Origin: an uncultured Eubacteriales bacterium
GTDB lineage: Bacteria; Bacillota; Clostridia; Oscillospirales; Acutalibacteraceae
Direction: 5' to 3'
Length of the DNA: 64,000 bases
Assembly (NCBI GenBank): GCA_934454655.1
Contig: CAKSFK010000001.1
Coordinates: 1 to 64,000, forward strand
The position numbers and the translations under genes are program-made. The notes beneath the pieces are model-generated. The model ran no database searches, had not been told where the DNA came from, and saw only the letters and a list, made by a program, of their open reading frames with translations. Below, in pieces: positions 9,797-21,588 of the stretch (the stretch's first letter is position 1; each line of letters starts with the position of its first letter).

Positions 9797-11380
9797 TTAA
9801 TTCAAATAATTGTCAGGCAGATCGTTTTCAAGCAGAACTGCCGTGTTTTTATCCGCAAAACCGCTGTATATCTCCATAGCTTCCTTAAAGCTTGCCGCCA
9901 CAAAAAGCTTATCCTCGGGGAAATTCTGCGACAAAGCGCCCTCTTTAAGCGGAGCGGAGCGGTTTATACCTACAAATATAATTATATCACATATTTTTGC
10001 CGCTTCAACCCCCAAAGCAAAGTTGCAGTCGCGCTCGCGGGTGCCGAGTTCAATAAGCCCCGGAGTTATAACAACCTTTTTCATATCATAAAAGCTCGAA
10101 AGCACATGCAGAGCCTCGGCAGAGCCTTCGGGGTTTGCGTTGTAGGCGTCGTCAATAAGGGTTGACCCCGCAACCGACTGCTTAATTTCAAGCCTGTGTT
10201 CCGTAGGTTTAAGCGAGGACACGGCAAATCGTATGTTTTCCGGGGTCACGCCCAGTTTACTGCTCAAAGCCGCCGCGCCCGCAATATTAAGTACGTTGTG
10301 AAGCCCCAAAAGTCGGGTGGAAAGCTTTATTTCACCGTTTTGTGTGTTAAGCGTGAATTCAGAGCCGTTTTTGCCGTAGGAAATATCAGCCGCCATAAAA
10401 TCAAAGCTGTCCGTTCCGTAAACCGTGTAAAGCTTTTTGTCAATGCGGCGGATAAGCTCTTTACTGTCACCGTTAACAAACACCTCGCCGCCGTTTTTAA
10501 ACACCTCGTCCGCCAGTTCAAACTTGGTTTTAAAAACATTGTCCACAGTTTTAAATGTGTCAAGATGCTGTTCGCCCACGGAGGTTATAATGCCGTATTT
10601 CGGGTGGACGATATCGCATATCTCCTTAATATCGCCCACGTTTTTAGCGCCCATTTCGCAAATAAAAATTTCGGTTTGCGGTTTTAAATATTCACGCACC
10701 GTTCTCACAACCCCCATTGGTGTGTTAAAGCTGTGAGGGGTGGTAACAACATTATATTTTTCGCTTAAAATGCGGTTTAAAATAAATTTGGTCGAGGTTT
10801 TGCCGTAGCTGCCCGTTATTCCTATAACAATTAAATTCTTATGCTCGCCGAGTATGCGCTTTGCGTCGTTTATATACCACCTTGTAACGGCTTTATCTAT
10901 CGGCGCTGTTACAAAACGGCACAAAAGGCACAAAAGCGGGGAAACAAACGAAAGAGAGAACGCAATTACAGAGAAAAAATCGCCCGTAAGCGTATCGGGG
11001 AAAAGCGCGTAAATCAAAACGCATATTAAGAGTATCAGGGCGGCGGTGACAAAAAGACGTTTTACGCGGGCTGTGAACACAAGCTTTTTAATTGATTTTT
11101 TCTGCGCTCTTACCGCAAAAAATATCCTCAGTCCCAAAACGGCGATAATAAATATAAGCTGTGCGGCATAAAGCTTTCTTTCATACAGCGAAGAGGAAAG
11201 ACAGAAGCCTATGCACTCAAGAGCAAGGGGTGCCGTATAGCCGTCCTTTACCCATGCGAAATAGCGCGAGGGGAAATATGAATTTTGCTGGAGCATCTGG
11301 TTTTGCCGCACAAGCGCAAAAAGGGCGGATACAGCGGCGATTATCAGCGATGTAAGTAATAGGTAATTCAAAATATGCAC
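9797..11380 (-). CDS. Membrane-fused MurF-like Mur ligase
   Basis: The C-terminal two thirds is a Mur ligase: ATP loop GITGSYGKTSTK at about residues 187-198, central motif EMGAKNVGDIKEIC, SVGEQHLDTF, and the ligase C-terminal domain with EHRLEI and IDDAYNANPEG. These match MurF (addition of D-Ala-D-Ala), and ddl is the next gene. The first 160 residues differ from MurF: instead of the soluble UDP-MurNAc-binding domain there are about five hydrophobic helices (roughly 5-24, 50-64, 72-90, 108-128, 136-158). The enzyme should be membrane-bound and may act on a lipid-linked or otherwise different substrate. Whether a canonical MurF exists elsewhere is unknown from this window. Confidence 0.85.
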   Translation of the reverse strand: MHILNYLLLTSLIIAAVSALFALVRQNQMLQQNSYFPSRYFAWVKDGYTAPLALECIGFCLSSSLYERKLYAAQLIFIIAVLGLRIFFAVRAQKKSIKKLVFTARVKRLFVTAALILLICVLIYALFPDTLTGDFFSVIAFSLSFVSPLLCLLCRFVTAPIDKAVTRWYINDAKRILGEHKNLIVIGITGSYGKTSTKFILNRILSEKYNVVTTPHSFNTPMGVVRTVREYLKPQTEIFICEMGAKNVGDIKEICDIVHPKYGIITSVGEQHLDTFKTVDNVFKTKFELADEVFKNGGEVFVNGDSKELIRRIDKKLYTVYGTDSFDFMAADISYGKNGSEFTLNTQNGEIKLSTRLLGLHNVLNIAGAAALSSKLGVTPENIRFAVSSLKPTEHRLEIKQSVAGSTLIDDAYNANPEGSAEALHVLSSFYDMKKVVITPGLIELGTRERDCNFALGVEAAKICDIIIFVGINRSAPLKEGALSQNFPEDKLFVAASFKEAMEIYSGFADKNTAVLLENDLPDNYLN

Positions 11381-11386
11381 TTCCCT

Positions 11387-12145
11387 TTATTTAATAAAAC
11401 TGCGGAGTATGGCTGCCGCCTCAAAGGGCTTTTCACAAAAAGAATAATGCCCCGTACCCTTTATAACGCACAGTCCGCAGTCGGGTATAAGTTCCTTTAT
11501 TATCTCCGCGTCGGAAAGCGGGGTTGCGGTGTCGTTTTCGCCCCATATAAGCAGTGTGGGGCAGGAAATGCTGCTTATAATGCCGCGAAGGTCGGTGTTA
11601 ACAAGAGATACCATTGTTTTTCTTAAAACCTCGGGTGCGGCGTTGTAATCGGCAGAGCCGTAATGTCGGCGCGCCTTATCGAGAAGTCCCCCCGTATGTC
11701 CTTTAAGCCCGGGCAGCGTTAATACCCGTTTTATCGCCTTAAAGCTTTTGGCTCTGCATTTTTGTTTAAGGCTTTTTTTGGGTATCAGGCCCGCGGAATC
11801 AAGCAATACTATTTTAGGGGGGCGCGCAAGCCCCGCCGCCGCCATTTTAAGAATCACCCTGCCGCCGTGGGAATGACCTATCATAATCGGGTTATCAAGC
11901 CCGACGCTTTTCATAAATTTAAGTACAAAATCACAGTAGTCATCAAGCGTCCAGGGTTCCTTCATTGTGTCCGAGCCGCCGCAGCCGGGAAAATTTACCG
12001 CCACAAGACGGCAGCGGTCGCAAAGCGCGGAAATAACGCCGCGGTAAACATCAAATGAAGAGCCCCACCCGTGCAGAAGCAGAACGGGTGTGCCTTCGCC
12101 CTTTTCGGTATATTCTATGTTAAGACCGTCTATAATAACATTCAT
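11387..12145 (-). CDS. Alpha/beta-hydrolase
   Basis: A single-domain alpha/beta-hydrolase of about 252 residues. Visible features are the oxyanion motif LLHGWGSS (near residue 24), nucleophile elbow GHSHGG (Ser near 92), acid loop GENDTATPLSD and catalytic His in GTGHYSFCEKP. There is no signal peptide, so it is cytoplasmic. The substrate cannot be named. It precedes the membrane Mur ligase and ddl with 6 bp spacing, suggesting a cell-wall-related hydrolysis such as editing of D-alanyl esters or peptides, but that is only context. ATG 12145 is preferred; an in-frame TTG at 12154 is possible and neither has a strong ribosome site. Confidence 0.85.
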   Translation of the reverse strand: MNVIIDGLNIEYTEKGEGTPVLLLHGWGSSFDVYRGVISALCDRCRLVAVNFPGCGGSDTMKEPWTLDDYCDFVLKFMKSVGLDNPIMIGHSHGGRVILKMAAAGLARPPKIVLLDSAGLIPKKSLKQKCRAKSFKAIKRVLTLPGLKGHTGGLLDKARRHYGSADYNAAPEVLRKTMVSLVNTDLRGIISSISCPTLLIWGENDTATPLSDAEIIKELIPDCGLCVIKGTGHYSFCEKPFEAAAILRSFIK

Positions 12146-12262
12146 AAAACGCAACCCCGATTATATTTTATAATCCTGAATTTTTATTATACCAAAAACA
12201 GGTATAAAAATGAAGAGTTTTTTTTAAAAAATATAATTAGGACATTTTTTACAATTTGTCTA

Positions 12263-12291
12263 TTTACTTTGCGGCTCAAAGCCTGTAAAAT
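12263..12291 (+). promoter_or_regulatory. Promoter of the V-type ATPase operon
   Basis: TTTACT (12263-12268) and TAAAAT (12286-12291) with a 17-bp spacer lie about 30 bp before the first ATPase gene. Both boxes deviate by two or fewer bases from consensus. Confidence 0.55.
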
Positions 12292-12321
12292 AAAGGCATA
12301 ATGTTATTGGAGGTGCTTTGG

Positions 12322-12633
12322 TTGGCAAAAACAATGGCGGAAGAAATTACCGCCGCCGAGCGCGAGGCGGAGCAGGCCTTGGTCAGCGCCGAGGAGCGGG
12401 CGGCAAAGCTTGTAAGCGAAGCTAAGGAAAAGGCAAAAACCGAACAGAAACGTATTCTGAAAGAGGTTGAGCTTTCGTCCGACGAACTTTTAAAAAACGC
12501 CGCGGAAAGAGCGGAGCGGTTTAAAGCCGATGCCCGCGAAGAGGCAAAAGGAATGCTCGGCGGTTTAGAGCAGAGCTACGGCGCAAACATCTCGGCGGCT
12601 GTGAGCCGTGCGGCGGAAATTTTAAAAGGATGA
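12322..12633 (+). CDS. V-type ATPase subunit G/H-like coiled-coil stalk protein
   Basis: A short, almost purely alpha-helical protein of about 103 residues, rich in Ala, Glu and Lys, with heptad-like repeats (AAEREAEQALVSAEERAAKL). This is the pattern of the peripheral-stalk subunit G/H, which dimerises with subunit E and joins the membrane and catalytic parts of the V-type ATPase. It is the first gene of the nine-gene operon, where that subunit is usually found. The start is taken as TTG 12322 because GGAGGTG lies six bases upstream; an ATG at 12301 has no ribosome site. The sequence is low-complexity, so the family call leans on position. Confidence 0.8.
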   Translation: MAKTMAEEITAAEREAEQALVSAEERAAKLVSEAKEKAKTEQKRILKEVELSSDELLKNAAERAERFKADAREEAKGMLGGLEQSYGANISAAVSRAAEILKG

Positions 12634-12670
12634 ATCTTTGAAAATTTTATAAAAAGTGTGGTGATTTTAT

Positions 12671-15140
<2,470 letters not shown>

Positions 15141-15150
15141 GGTGAAAATT

Positions 15151-15726
15151 ATGACTTCAAGCGAAAAAATACTTGCCGAAATTCGGGACGGAGCGCAGGC
15201 GGAGGCAGAAAAAATAATTGCGGACGCCGAAAACCGTGCGGCTGAAATTATCGCCGCGGCAAAAGCCGAGGCGGAAACGGAAGCTGAAAAAATTAAGGCG
15301 GAAGCCGAGAAGAAGGCAGAGCTTATAATAAACTCCGGGAAATCTTCAGCCGAACTTTTAAAGCGCGATACGGCGCTTAACTGCCGCAGAGAACTTATCG
15401 AAAAAGCGCTGACGGCGGTTACCGAAGCAGTAAACGCATACAGCGATAAGGATTATTTTGATTTTCTGCTGACCTTAATTAAAAGAGAAAAACTTTGCGG
15501 CAAAGGCGAGGTTTATTTATCCGCAAAGGATAAAAACCGCGATACCGCGGCTTTTAAGTCCGAGCTTAATGCTTTGGATATTACTTTAAGCGATACCTTT
15601 GCCGATATAAACGGCGGTTTCATACTTAAATACGGCGATATTCAGATAAACGGCGAATTATCCGCGCTTATCCGCGAAAAACGCGATCAGCTTGTGGATG
15701 AGGTCAACAAAACGCTGTTCGGCTGA
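15151..15726 (+). CDS. ntpE: V-type ATPase subunit E (peripheral stalk)
   Basis: About 191 residues. The first 80 residues form an Ala/Glu/Lys-rich helix (AEAEKIIADAENRAAEIIAA) that pairs with the G/H subunit; the C-terminal globular half contains the family-like end GGFILKYGDIQINGELSALI that contacts the catalytic head. ATG 15151 is preferred: AAGGTGA lies seven bases upstream, while a GTG three codons earlier would sit on that ribosome site. It lies 10 bp after subunit K. Confidence 0.93.
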   Translation: MTSSEKILAEIRDGAQAEAEKIIADAENRAAEIIAAAKAEAETEAEKIKAEAEKKAELIINSGKSSAELLKRDTALNCRRELIEKALTAVTEAVNAYSDKDYFDFLLTLIKREKLCGKGEVYLSAKDKNRDTAAFKSELNALDITLSDTFADINGGFILKYGDIQINGELSALIREKRDQLVDEVNKTLFG

Positions 15727-15752
15727 AACTAAACTTAAAAGAAGGTGAAACT

Positions 15753-16730
15753 ATGCCGGAAAAATCTGTCGGCTTTGCAATTGGTAATTTAAGGGCAAGA
15801 GAAAACAGACTTTTAAAGAAAAACGATTTGTCGGGCTTTGCCGCCGCCGATAATGTATCGGAGCTTGCGCGTATGCTGCGCGACAAGGGAATAGGCAGAA
15901 CCGATAATGCCGATGTGCCGACGCTTTTGCGCGAGGACACCGAGGAAATGTGGAAATACCTGACCGACAACGCGCCCGACACAGCCGCCTTTGCTCCTTT
16001 TCTGTGCGAAAACGATTTTCACAACTACAAGGCGGTGCTTAAAGGCATTATAAGGGGCAGAGAATACGAAAGCTTGCTTATACTGCCCGCAAGCGTGGAG
16101 CAGTCCGCTCTCGAAAGGGCGGTAAAGGAAAAGCGATTTGACCTGCTCCCCGATTATATGCGAAAATCCGCCGCAGAGGCTTATGAGGTCTTGGCGCAGT
16201 CGGGCGACAGCCAGTTTGCCGACTGTATTATAGACGCGGGCTGTATGTCGGCCCAGACGATGCTTGCCGAGAAATCCAAAAACGCGGTTATAAAAGAGCT
16301 TATTACCGTTTCGGTGTTTTATAAAAACATAAAGGCGGCTATTCGCGCCGCAAAAACAGGCAGAAGCGCGCGTTTTGCCGAAAGCACCCTTACCGAAACG
16401 GGTATTGTTTCCAAAAAAGCTATGGTAACAGCGGTGCTCGGCGGCGAAGAAAAGGTGCTGGAACTGCTTAAAAAGGCTGTCACGGTAGGCGGTGCGGAGG
16501 CTGCCGAGGCTTATAAAAAATCGCCCGGCGATTTTGAAAAATACGCCGATAACAGGCTGATATCCGCCGCTAAAAAGTGCAAATATGTAACTATCGGCGC
16601 AGAACCGCTTATAGGCTATATGTTGGCGCGCAAAGCGCAGATAACCGATCTGCAAATAATTTACAGCGGCGTCAAGACAGAGCAGAACAGTGAAAAAACG
16701 CTTGAAAGGCTGCGTGAGCTTTATGGTTAA
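15753..16730 (+). CDS. ntpC: V-type ATPase subunit C (d-type, central stalk socket)
   Basis: A helical protein of 325 residues that links the rotor shaft (D/F) to the K ring. The family pattern is visible: N-terminal FAIGNLRARENRLL, central ENDFHNYKAVLKG and C-terminal EPLIGYMLARKAQITDLQII, the last being the best conserved block in subunit C/AC39 proteins. An SD-like AAGGTGA precedes the ATG. Its last eight bases overlap the start of subunit F, so the two are probably translated in a coupled way. Confidence 0.94.
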   Translation: MPEKSVGFAIGNLRARENRLLKKNDLSGFAAADNVSELARMLRDKGIGRTDNADVPTLLREDTEEMWKYLTDNAPDTAAFAPFLCENDFHNYKAVLKGIIRGREYESLLILPASVEQSALERAVKEKRFDLLPDYMRKSAAEAYEVLAQSGDSQFADCIIDAGCMSAQTMLAEKSKNAVIKELITVSVFYKNIKAAIRAAKTGRSARFAESTLTETGIVSKKAMVTAVLGGEEKVLELLKKAVTVGGAEAAEAYKKSPGDFEKYADNRLISAAKKCKYVTIGAEPLIGYMLARKAQITDLQIIYSGVKTEQNSEKTLERLRELYG

Positions 16731-17040
16731 AATAGCGGTTTTGGGCGATACCGAAAGCATTAAAGGCTTTGCCGCGGTGGGGCTTGACATTTACCCCTGC
16801 GACGACGATAACGCGGGCGCGGCGGAATTTAAAAGAATAATCAATGCCGGTTACGGCGTTATTTTCGTGACCGAAAGGTTAGTGCCTTTTCTTCAAAAGG
16901 AGATAGAAAGGGTAAACCGTCAGCTGTCCCCTTCGGTTGTGCCGATAAAAGGCGTTTCGGGCAACAATGGATCGGGTACGGCGGCGCTTAAGAGCGCGGT
17001 TGAAAAAGCGGTCGGCTCAGATATAATTTTCAACAGATAG
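16723..17040 (+). CDS. ntpF: V-type ATPase subunit F
   Basis: A 105-residue subunit of the central rotor shaft, typical length for the family. The N-terminus [20 protein letters not shown] and the motif [12 protein letters not shown] match subunit F. The start at 16723 overlaps the end of subunit C (ATGGTTAA); a longer frame from 16690 would add residues encoded inside subunit C and is rejected. GTGAGC upstream is a weak ribosome site, which fits translational coupling. Confidence 0.93.
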   Translation: MVKIAVLGDTESIKGFAAVGLDIYPCDDDNAGAAEFKRIINAGYGVIFVTERLVPFLQKEIERVNRQLSPSVVPIKGVSGNNGSGTAALKSAVEKAVGSDIIFNR

Positions 17041-17051
17041 GAGTAATCACA

Positions 17052-18821
17052 ATGACCGAAGGAACTATAACCAAGGTTGCCGGACCTCTTGTTATTGCGG
17101 AGGGTATGCGTAACGCGGATATGTTCGACGTTGTGCGCGTTTCGGATAAACACCTTATAGGTGAAATAATCGAAATGCACGGCGATAAGGCTTCAATTCA
17201 GGTTTATGAGGAAACGGCGGGCTTAGGCCCCGGCGAAAAGGTCGTTTCCACGGGTAAACCGCTGAGCGTTGAATTAGGGCCGGGACTTATCGGCTCAATA
17301 TTCGACGGTATTCAAAGACCGCTTGCGGAGATAATGAAGGTAAGCGGCACAAATCTTCAGCGCGGCGTTGAAGTGCCGAGCCTGCCGAGAGATAAAAAAT
17401 GGCACTTTACACCCGCAAAACAGGTGGGCGACGAGGTCGGCGCGGGCGACACCGTGGGAACAGTGCAGGAAACCGCGATTGTTAACCACAAAATTATGGT
17501 GCCTGACAGAATAAAGGGCAAAATTGTGGAAATAACCGAGGGCGACTACACGGTTGAAGAAACGGTTTATAAAATCGAAACCGAAAAAGGTGTAAAGGAA
17601 TTCACCCTTATGCAGTCCTGGCCCGTTCGCGTGGGCAGACCGTATAAGCGCAAATTATCGCCCGATATTCCGCTTGTTACGGGTCAGCGCGTTATTGATA
17701 CGCTGTTCCCCATAGCTAAGGGCGGCGTTGCGGCGGTTCCCGGACCCTTCGGCTCGGGCAAGACCGTTGTGCAGCACCAGCTTGCAAAATGGGCTGCGGC
17801 GGATATTATAGTATACATCGGCTGCGGCGAGCGCGGCAACGAAATGACCGACGTTTTAAACGAATTTCCCGAGCTCCGCGACCCGAGAACCGGCAACTCC
17901 CTTATGGAGCGCACCGTGCTTATTGCCAACACATCCGATATGCCGGTTGCGGCGCGTGAAGCGTCTATATATACCGGTATCACAATAGCCGAATATTTCC
18001 GCGATATGGGCTACACCGTGGCGCTTATGGCAGATTCCACCTCACGCTGGGCGGAAGCTCTGCGTGAAATGTCGGGCAGACTTGAAGAAATGCCCGGTGA
18101 AGAGGGTTACCCTGCTTACTTAGGTTCGCGTCTTGCTCAGTTCTATGAGCGCGCGGGCAGAGTTATTGTAAACGGCGAGGGCGAAACCGAGGGCGCGCTT
18201 TCGGTTATCGGCGCGGTATCCCCTCCCGGCGGCGATATTTCGGAGCCTGTATCTCAGGCGACCCTGCGTATAGTAAAGGTTTTCTGGGGACTTGATTCAG
18301 CCCTTGCGTACAAGCGCCACTTCCCCGCAATAAACTGGCTTACAAGCTATTCGCTTTATGCCGATTCGCTGTCGGACTGGTTTAACAAAAACGTAAAGCC
18401 GGATTGGTACAAACTTCGCGGCAGACTTATGACTATATTGCAGGAAGAATCCGAACTTGAAGAAATAGTAAAGCTTGTAGGTATGGACGCGCTGTCCCCC
18501 TCCGACCGCTTAAAGCTTGAGGCGGCAAGGTCAATAAGAGAGGACTATCTGCACCAGAACGCATTTGACGAGGTTGATACCTATACTTCACTTAACAAAC
18601 AGTACCTGTTAATGGAACTTATTTTGGCGTTTTACGATAAATCGCTTGAGGCTTTGGGCAAGGGCGCGGCTATTGAAAAAATAGTTGCGATGCCGTCGCG
18701 CGAGCGCATAGGCCGCTTTAAATATGCAGATGAAAAACAGACCGAAAGTGAATATAACGAAATTTTGTCCGAGCTGGACAGCGACATTGATAAGGCTGTT
18801 AAGACAAAGGACGAGACTTAA
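17052..18821 (+). CDS. ntpA: V-type ATPase catalytic subunit A
   Basis: The catalytic nucleotide-binding subunit. The P-loop [12 protein letters not shown] lies near residues 230-241, preceded by the non-homologous insert typical of A subunits (about 110-190), and followed by [10 protein letters not shown] and [24 protein letters not shown]. Length 589 is standard. It works with subunit B in the A3B3 head, coupling ATP hydrolysis or synthesis to ion movement through I/K. A ribosome site (TAGGAG) precedes the ATG; subunit B follows by 14 bp. Confidence 0.98.
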   Translation: MTEGTITKVAGPLVIAEGMRNADMFDVVRVSDKHLIGEIIEMHGDKASIQVYEETAGLGPGEKVVSTGKPLSVELGPGLIGSIFDGIQRPLAEIMKVSGTNLQRGVEVPSLPRDKKWHFTPAKQVGDEVGAGDTVGTVQETAIVNHKIMVPDRIKGKIVEITEGDYTVEETVYKIETEKGVKEFTLMQSWPVRVGRPYKRKLSPDIPLVTGQRVIDTLFPIAKGGVAAVPGPFGSGKTVVQHQLAKWAAADIIVYIGCGERGNEMTDVLNEFPELRDPRTGNSLMERTVLIANTSDMPVAAREASIYTGITIAEYFRDMGYTVALMADSTSRWAEALREMSGRLEEMPGEEGYPAYLGSRLAQFYERAGRVIVNGEGETEGALSVIGAVSPPGGDISEPVSQATLRIVKVFWGLDSALAYKRHFPAINWLTSYSLYADSLSDWFNKNVKPDWYKLRGRLMTILQEESELEEIVKLVGMDALSPSDRLKLEAARSIREDYLHQNAFDEVDTYTSLNKQYLLMELILAFYDKSLEALGKGAAIEKIVAMPSRERIGRFKYADEKQTESEYNEILSELDSDIDKAVKTKDET

Positions 18822-18835
18822 GGAGGGGAACTGCT

Positions 18836-20251
18836 ATGCCAAAGGAATATAAAACCATACGCGAGGTTGCGGGACCTCTTATGATGGTAAGCGACGTTCA
18901 AAACGTTAAGTATGACGAACTGGGCGAGATTGAACTGCCGAACGGCGACATACGCCGCTGCAAGGTGCTTGAAATAAACGGCACAAACGCATTGGTTCAG
19001 CTTTTTGAAAATTCGGCGGGAATCAACCTTGCCGATTCAAAGGTGCGCTTTTTGGGGCGCGGAATGGAACTGCCCGTATCTCCCGATATGCTTTCCCGCG
19101 TGTTTGACGGTCTTGGCAGACCGATAGACGGCGGACCGGAAATTATACCCGAAAAGAGAATGGATATTAACGGCAGACCTATGAACCCCGCCGCGAGGAA
19201 CTACCCGCAGGAGTTTATTCAGACAGGCGTTTCCGCCATTGACGGACTTAACACCCTTGTAAGAGGACAAAAACTGCCTATTTTCTCGGCTTCGGGCTTG
19301 CCGCACGCAAACCTTGCCGCGCAAATTGCAAGGCAGGCAACCGTGCTTGGCGATAACAAGCAGTTTGCCGTTGTTTTCGCCGCAATGGGTATTACATTTG
19401 AGGAATCAAACTTCTTTATTGATTCGTTTAAGGAAACAGGCGCTATTGACAGAACGGTTATGTTTGTAAACCTTGCGAACGACCCCGCGATTGAGCGTAT
19501 CGCAACGCCGAAAATGGCGCTTACCGCCGCCGAATATTTAGCATTTGACCTCGGTATGCAGGTGCTTGTTATTATGACCGACATTACAAACTACGCCGAC
19601 GCCCTGCGCGAGGTGTCCGCCGCGCGTAAGGAAGTGCCGGGCAGACGCGGCTACCCCGGATATATGTATACCGATCTTGCAACGCTCTATGAGCGCGCGG
19701 GCAGACTTAAAGGCAAGGAGGGCTCCATAACCCTTATACCGATTTTAACAATGCCCGAGGACGATAAGACCCACCCGATACCCGACCTTACCGGCTACAT
19801 TACCGAGGGTCAGATAATTTTAAGCCGTGAGCTTTACAGAAAGGGCGTAACGCCGCCTATCGACGTTTTGCCGTCGCTGTCCCGTCTTAAGGATAAGGGT
19901 ATAGGCGAAGGGCGCACCCGTAAGGACCACGCCGCAACAATGAACCAGCTTTTCGCGGCGTATGCCAGAGGCAAGGACGCTAAAGAACTTATGGTAATTT
20001 TGGGCGAGGCGGCGCTTACGGATATTGATAAAAAGTACGCCGAATTTGCCGACAGGTTTGAAAGCGAATATGTTTCTCAGGGGTACAACACCAACCGCAC
20101 AATTGAAGAAACTCTCAACCTCGGTTGGAAACTGCTTTCAATTCTGCCCCGCAGTGAACTTAAACGTATCAGCGATGAAATGCTTGATAAATATTACGGT
20201 GGTGTGACAGGACCCGAACCTGTCGCGCCTACGAAACAAAATTTTGCATAA
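18836..20251 (+). CDS. ntpB: V-type ATPase non-catalytic subunit B
   Basis: Regulatory nucleotide-binding subunit of the A3B3 head, 471 residues. Family blocks visible include [51 protein letters not shown] and [24 protein letters not shown]. As expected for B subunits there is no intact P-loop lysine motif ([10 protein letters not shown] in its place). AAGGAGGGGA precedes the ATG. In most such operons subunit D follows directly; here a 246-bp repeat-bearing segment intervenes. Confidence 0.98.
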   Translation: MPKEYKTIREVAGPLMMVSDVQNVKYDELGEIELPNGDIRRCKVLEINGTNALVQLFENSAGINLADSKVRFLGRGMELPVSPDMLSRVFDGLGRPIDGGPEIIPEKRMDINGRPMNPAARNYPQEFIQTGVSAIDGLNTLVRGQKLPIFSASGLPHANLAAQIARQATVLGDNKQFAVVFAAMGITFEESNFFIDSFKETGAIDRTVMFVNLANDPAIERIATPKMALTAAEYLAFDLGMQVLVIMTDITNYADALREVSAARKEVPGRRGYPGYMYTDLATLYERAGRLKGKEGSITLIPILTMPEDDKTHPIPDLTGYITEGQIILSRELYRKGVTPPIDVLPSLSRLKDKGIGEGRTRKDHAATMNQLFAAYARGKDAKELMVILGEAALTDIDKKYAEFADRFESEYVSQGYNTNRTIEETLNLGWKLLSILPRSELKRISDEMLDKYYGGVTGPEPVAPTKQNFA

Positions 20252-20497
20252 TACATTGCCTCAAAACTTGAAATACGGCAGTATTCCTACGTTTAGTCGG
20301 CTTCGTCTTATGACAAAATTTTCAGTTTCGGTAGGTAAAAGTTTCTGCCGCCGAATTTTGATTTCGGCGAAGCGAGAAATTTGCAGCAAGGCTGACGCCT
20401 TGCAAAAATGAACGCAAAGCCGCAATCTAAAAGGCGGCGAGCGAAACCGCGGCAGGTTCGAGTCCTGCCACACTAAGTTTTAAGGAGGTCATAAAAT
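20252..20497. repeat. Intra-operon insert with a tRNA T-arm-like hairpin
   Basis: This 246-bp stretch splits the B and D genes of the ATPase operon and has no convincing gene. Near its 3' end (20451-20469) GGCAGG-TTCGAGT-CCTGCC forms a stem with a loop that is a textbook tRNA T-loop, followed by ACACTAAG (20470-20477); no anticodon or D arm accompanies it. The same tail, GAGTCCTG(T/C)CACACTAAG, recurs at 51916 and, inverted, at 34884. Upstream parts contain smaller inverted repeats (GCAAGGC...GCCTTGC near 20384-20403). I read it as a small repetitive element, perhaps tRNA-derived, inserted without stopping the operon. The ribosome site of subunit D (AAGGAGGT) lies just after it. Confidence 0.6.
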
Positions 20498-21169
20498 ATG
20501 GCTGTTCTTAACGTAAACCCCACCCGTATGGAGCTTACGCGCCTTAAAAAACAGCTTTCCACCGCACTGCGCGGTCACAAGCTTTTAAAGGATAAGCGCG
20601 ACGAGCTTATGCGGCAGTTCCTTGATATGATACGCGAAACCAAGACGCTGCGCGAAGAGGTTGAAGAGCGTTTGAAATCGGTTAATAACGATTTTGTACT
20701 GGCTTCCAGCGTTATGTCAAAAGAGGAGCTTGACACCGCCCTTTTAGCGCCCAAGCAGGAGGTTTATCTTGAAACCTCAACGCGCAACGTTATGAGCGTG
20801 GAAATTCCGGTTTATTCCTTTAAAACAAGAACCGGCGAGCAATCGGATATTTTCTCTTACGGATTTGCCTCAACAAGCTTTGAGCTTGACGATGCTGTAA
20901 GCGGTCTTGCGGAGTTACTGCCCGATATGTTAAAGCTTGCCGAAATGGAAAAATCGGTTAAGCTTATGGCGGACGAAATAGAAAAAACGCGCCGCCGCGT
21001 TAATGCGCTTGAGCACGTTATGATACCCCGCTATCAGGAAACAATTCATTTTATATCTATGAAGCTTGAAGAGAACGAGCGCGCAAGCCGCGCCCGCCTT
21101 ATGAAGGTTAAGGATATGATGATTGAGGAAAATATCGAATATAAGCACACCCACCCGGATGCGGTTTAA
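20498..21169 (+). CDS. ntpD: V-type ATPase subunit D (central rotor shaft)
   Basis: A long two-helix coiled-coil protein of 223 residues that turns inside the A3B3 head. The family start NVNPTRMELTRLKKQLSTALRGHKLLKDKRDELMR is clear, as is the C-terminal helix RRRVNALEHVMIPRYQETIHFISMKLEENERA. The ATG has AAGGAGGTC nine bases upstream. It closes the operon; a hairpin terminator follows at 21197. Its separation from subunit B by a repeat-bearing segment is unusual. Confidence 0.96.
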   Translation: MAVLNVNPTRMELTRLKKQLSTALRGHKLLKDKRDELMRQFLDMIRETKTLREEVEERLKSVNNDFVLASSVMSKEELDTALLAPKQEVYLETSTRNVMSVEIPVYSFKTRTGEQSDIFSYGFASTSFELDDAVSGLAELLPDMLKLAEMEKSVKLMADEIEKTRRRVNALEHVMIPRYQETIHFISMKLEENERASRARLMKVKDMMIEENIEYKHTHPDAV

Positions 21170-21196
21170 GGTTAATCAGGAATTCGGAATTAAAAA

Positions 21197-21240
21197 AAAG
21201 CCTGTTGTTATCGGCAAAGCTGAGAGCAACAGGTTTTATA
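21197..21240. terminator. Terminator of the V-type ATPase operon
   Basis: AAAAGCCTGTTG pairs with CAACAGGTTTT (21197-21207 with 21227-21237) over an imperfect inner stem with loop AAA; a T-rich tract follows. It belongs to the AAAGCCTGTTG hairpin family seen at 6139 and 21794, and lies between two convergent genes. Confidence 0.8.
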
Positions 21241-21242
21241 TT

Positions 21243-21443
21243 TTATTTTTTATGTTCCAGTATATCCGCTATATCGCAGTCAAGCACATCGCATATGCGG
21301 TCAAGGACATATCCGTCATACCGTTTTACCTTATTTTTATAGTAGTTATCTATCACCTGATATTGTATATCGGTGCGTTTTGAAAGCTCATATCGGCTGA
21401 TATTAAGGTTTGCCAGCATTTTGTCAAGAGTCAGAAAAACCAA
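21243..21443 (-). CDS. Small Cro/CI-type helix-turn-helix regulator
   Basis: About 66 residues: an entire single helix-turn-helix domain (LTLDKMLANLNISRYELSKRTD, then YQVIDNYYKNKVKRYDGYVLDRICDVLDCDIADIL). The pattern matches the small stand-alone XRE-type proteins common in Firmicutes. The start is taken as TTG 21443 because GAGGTG lies six bases upstream; the frame continues upstream to 21506 through AT-rich sequence without a better start. Two AATATATATT blocks lie just ahead of the gene and may be its operator. Target genes are unknown. Confidence 0.65.
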   Translation of the reverse strand: MVFLTLDKMLANLNISRYELSKRTDIQYQVIDNYYKNKVKRYDGYVLDRICDVLDCDIADILEHKK

Positions 21444-21588
21444 TATATTCACCTCATAATATATATTATTAAATATATATTCTCTCGACAATTCATTTAT
21501 ATGCATATATATCTATATAAATATATACAAAGACAGCGGCAATCGGTTTAAGAGGGCTTCCAAACCGAAAAAAATCCTGCACCGATAA

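Noticed and set aside
15813..16790. 325-codon frame on the strand opposite V-ATPase subunit C
   Set aside because: It is antisense to a clear family member, has no ribosome site and no recognisable domain; long antisense frames arise from the codon bias here.
20261..20473. 70-codon leftward frame in the gap between ntpB and ntpD (starts MWQDSNLPRF)
   Set aside because: It lies wholly within the repeat and begins in the T-arm hairpin. It reads like the spurious proteins often predicted from multi-copy repeats.
20451..20477. A complete tRNA gene
   Set aside because: Only a T-arm and a short tail are present; no anticodon arm, D arm or matching 5' acceptor strand was found upstream.
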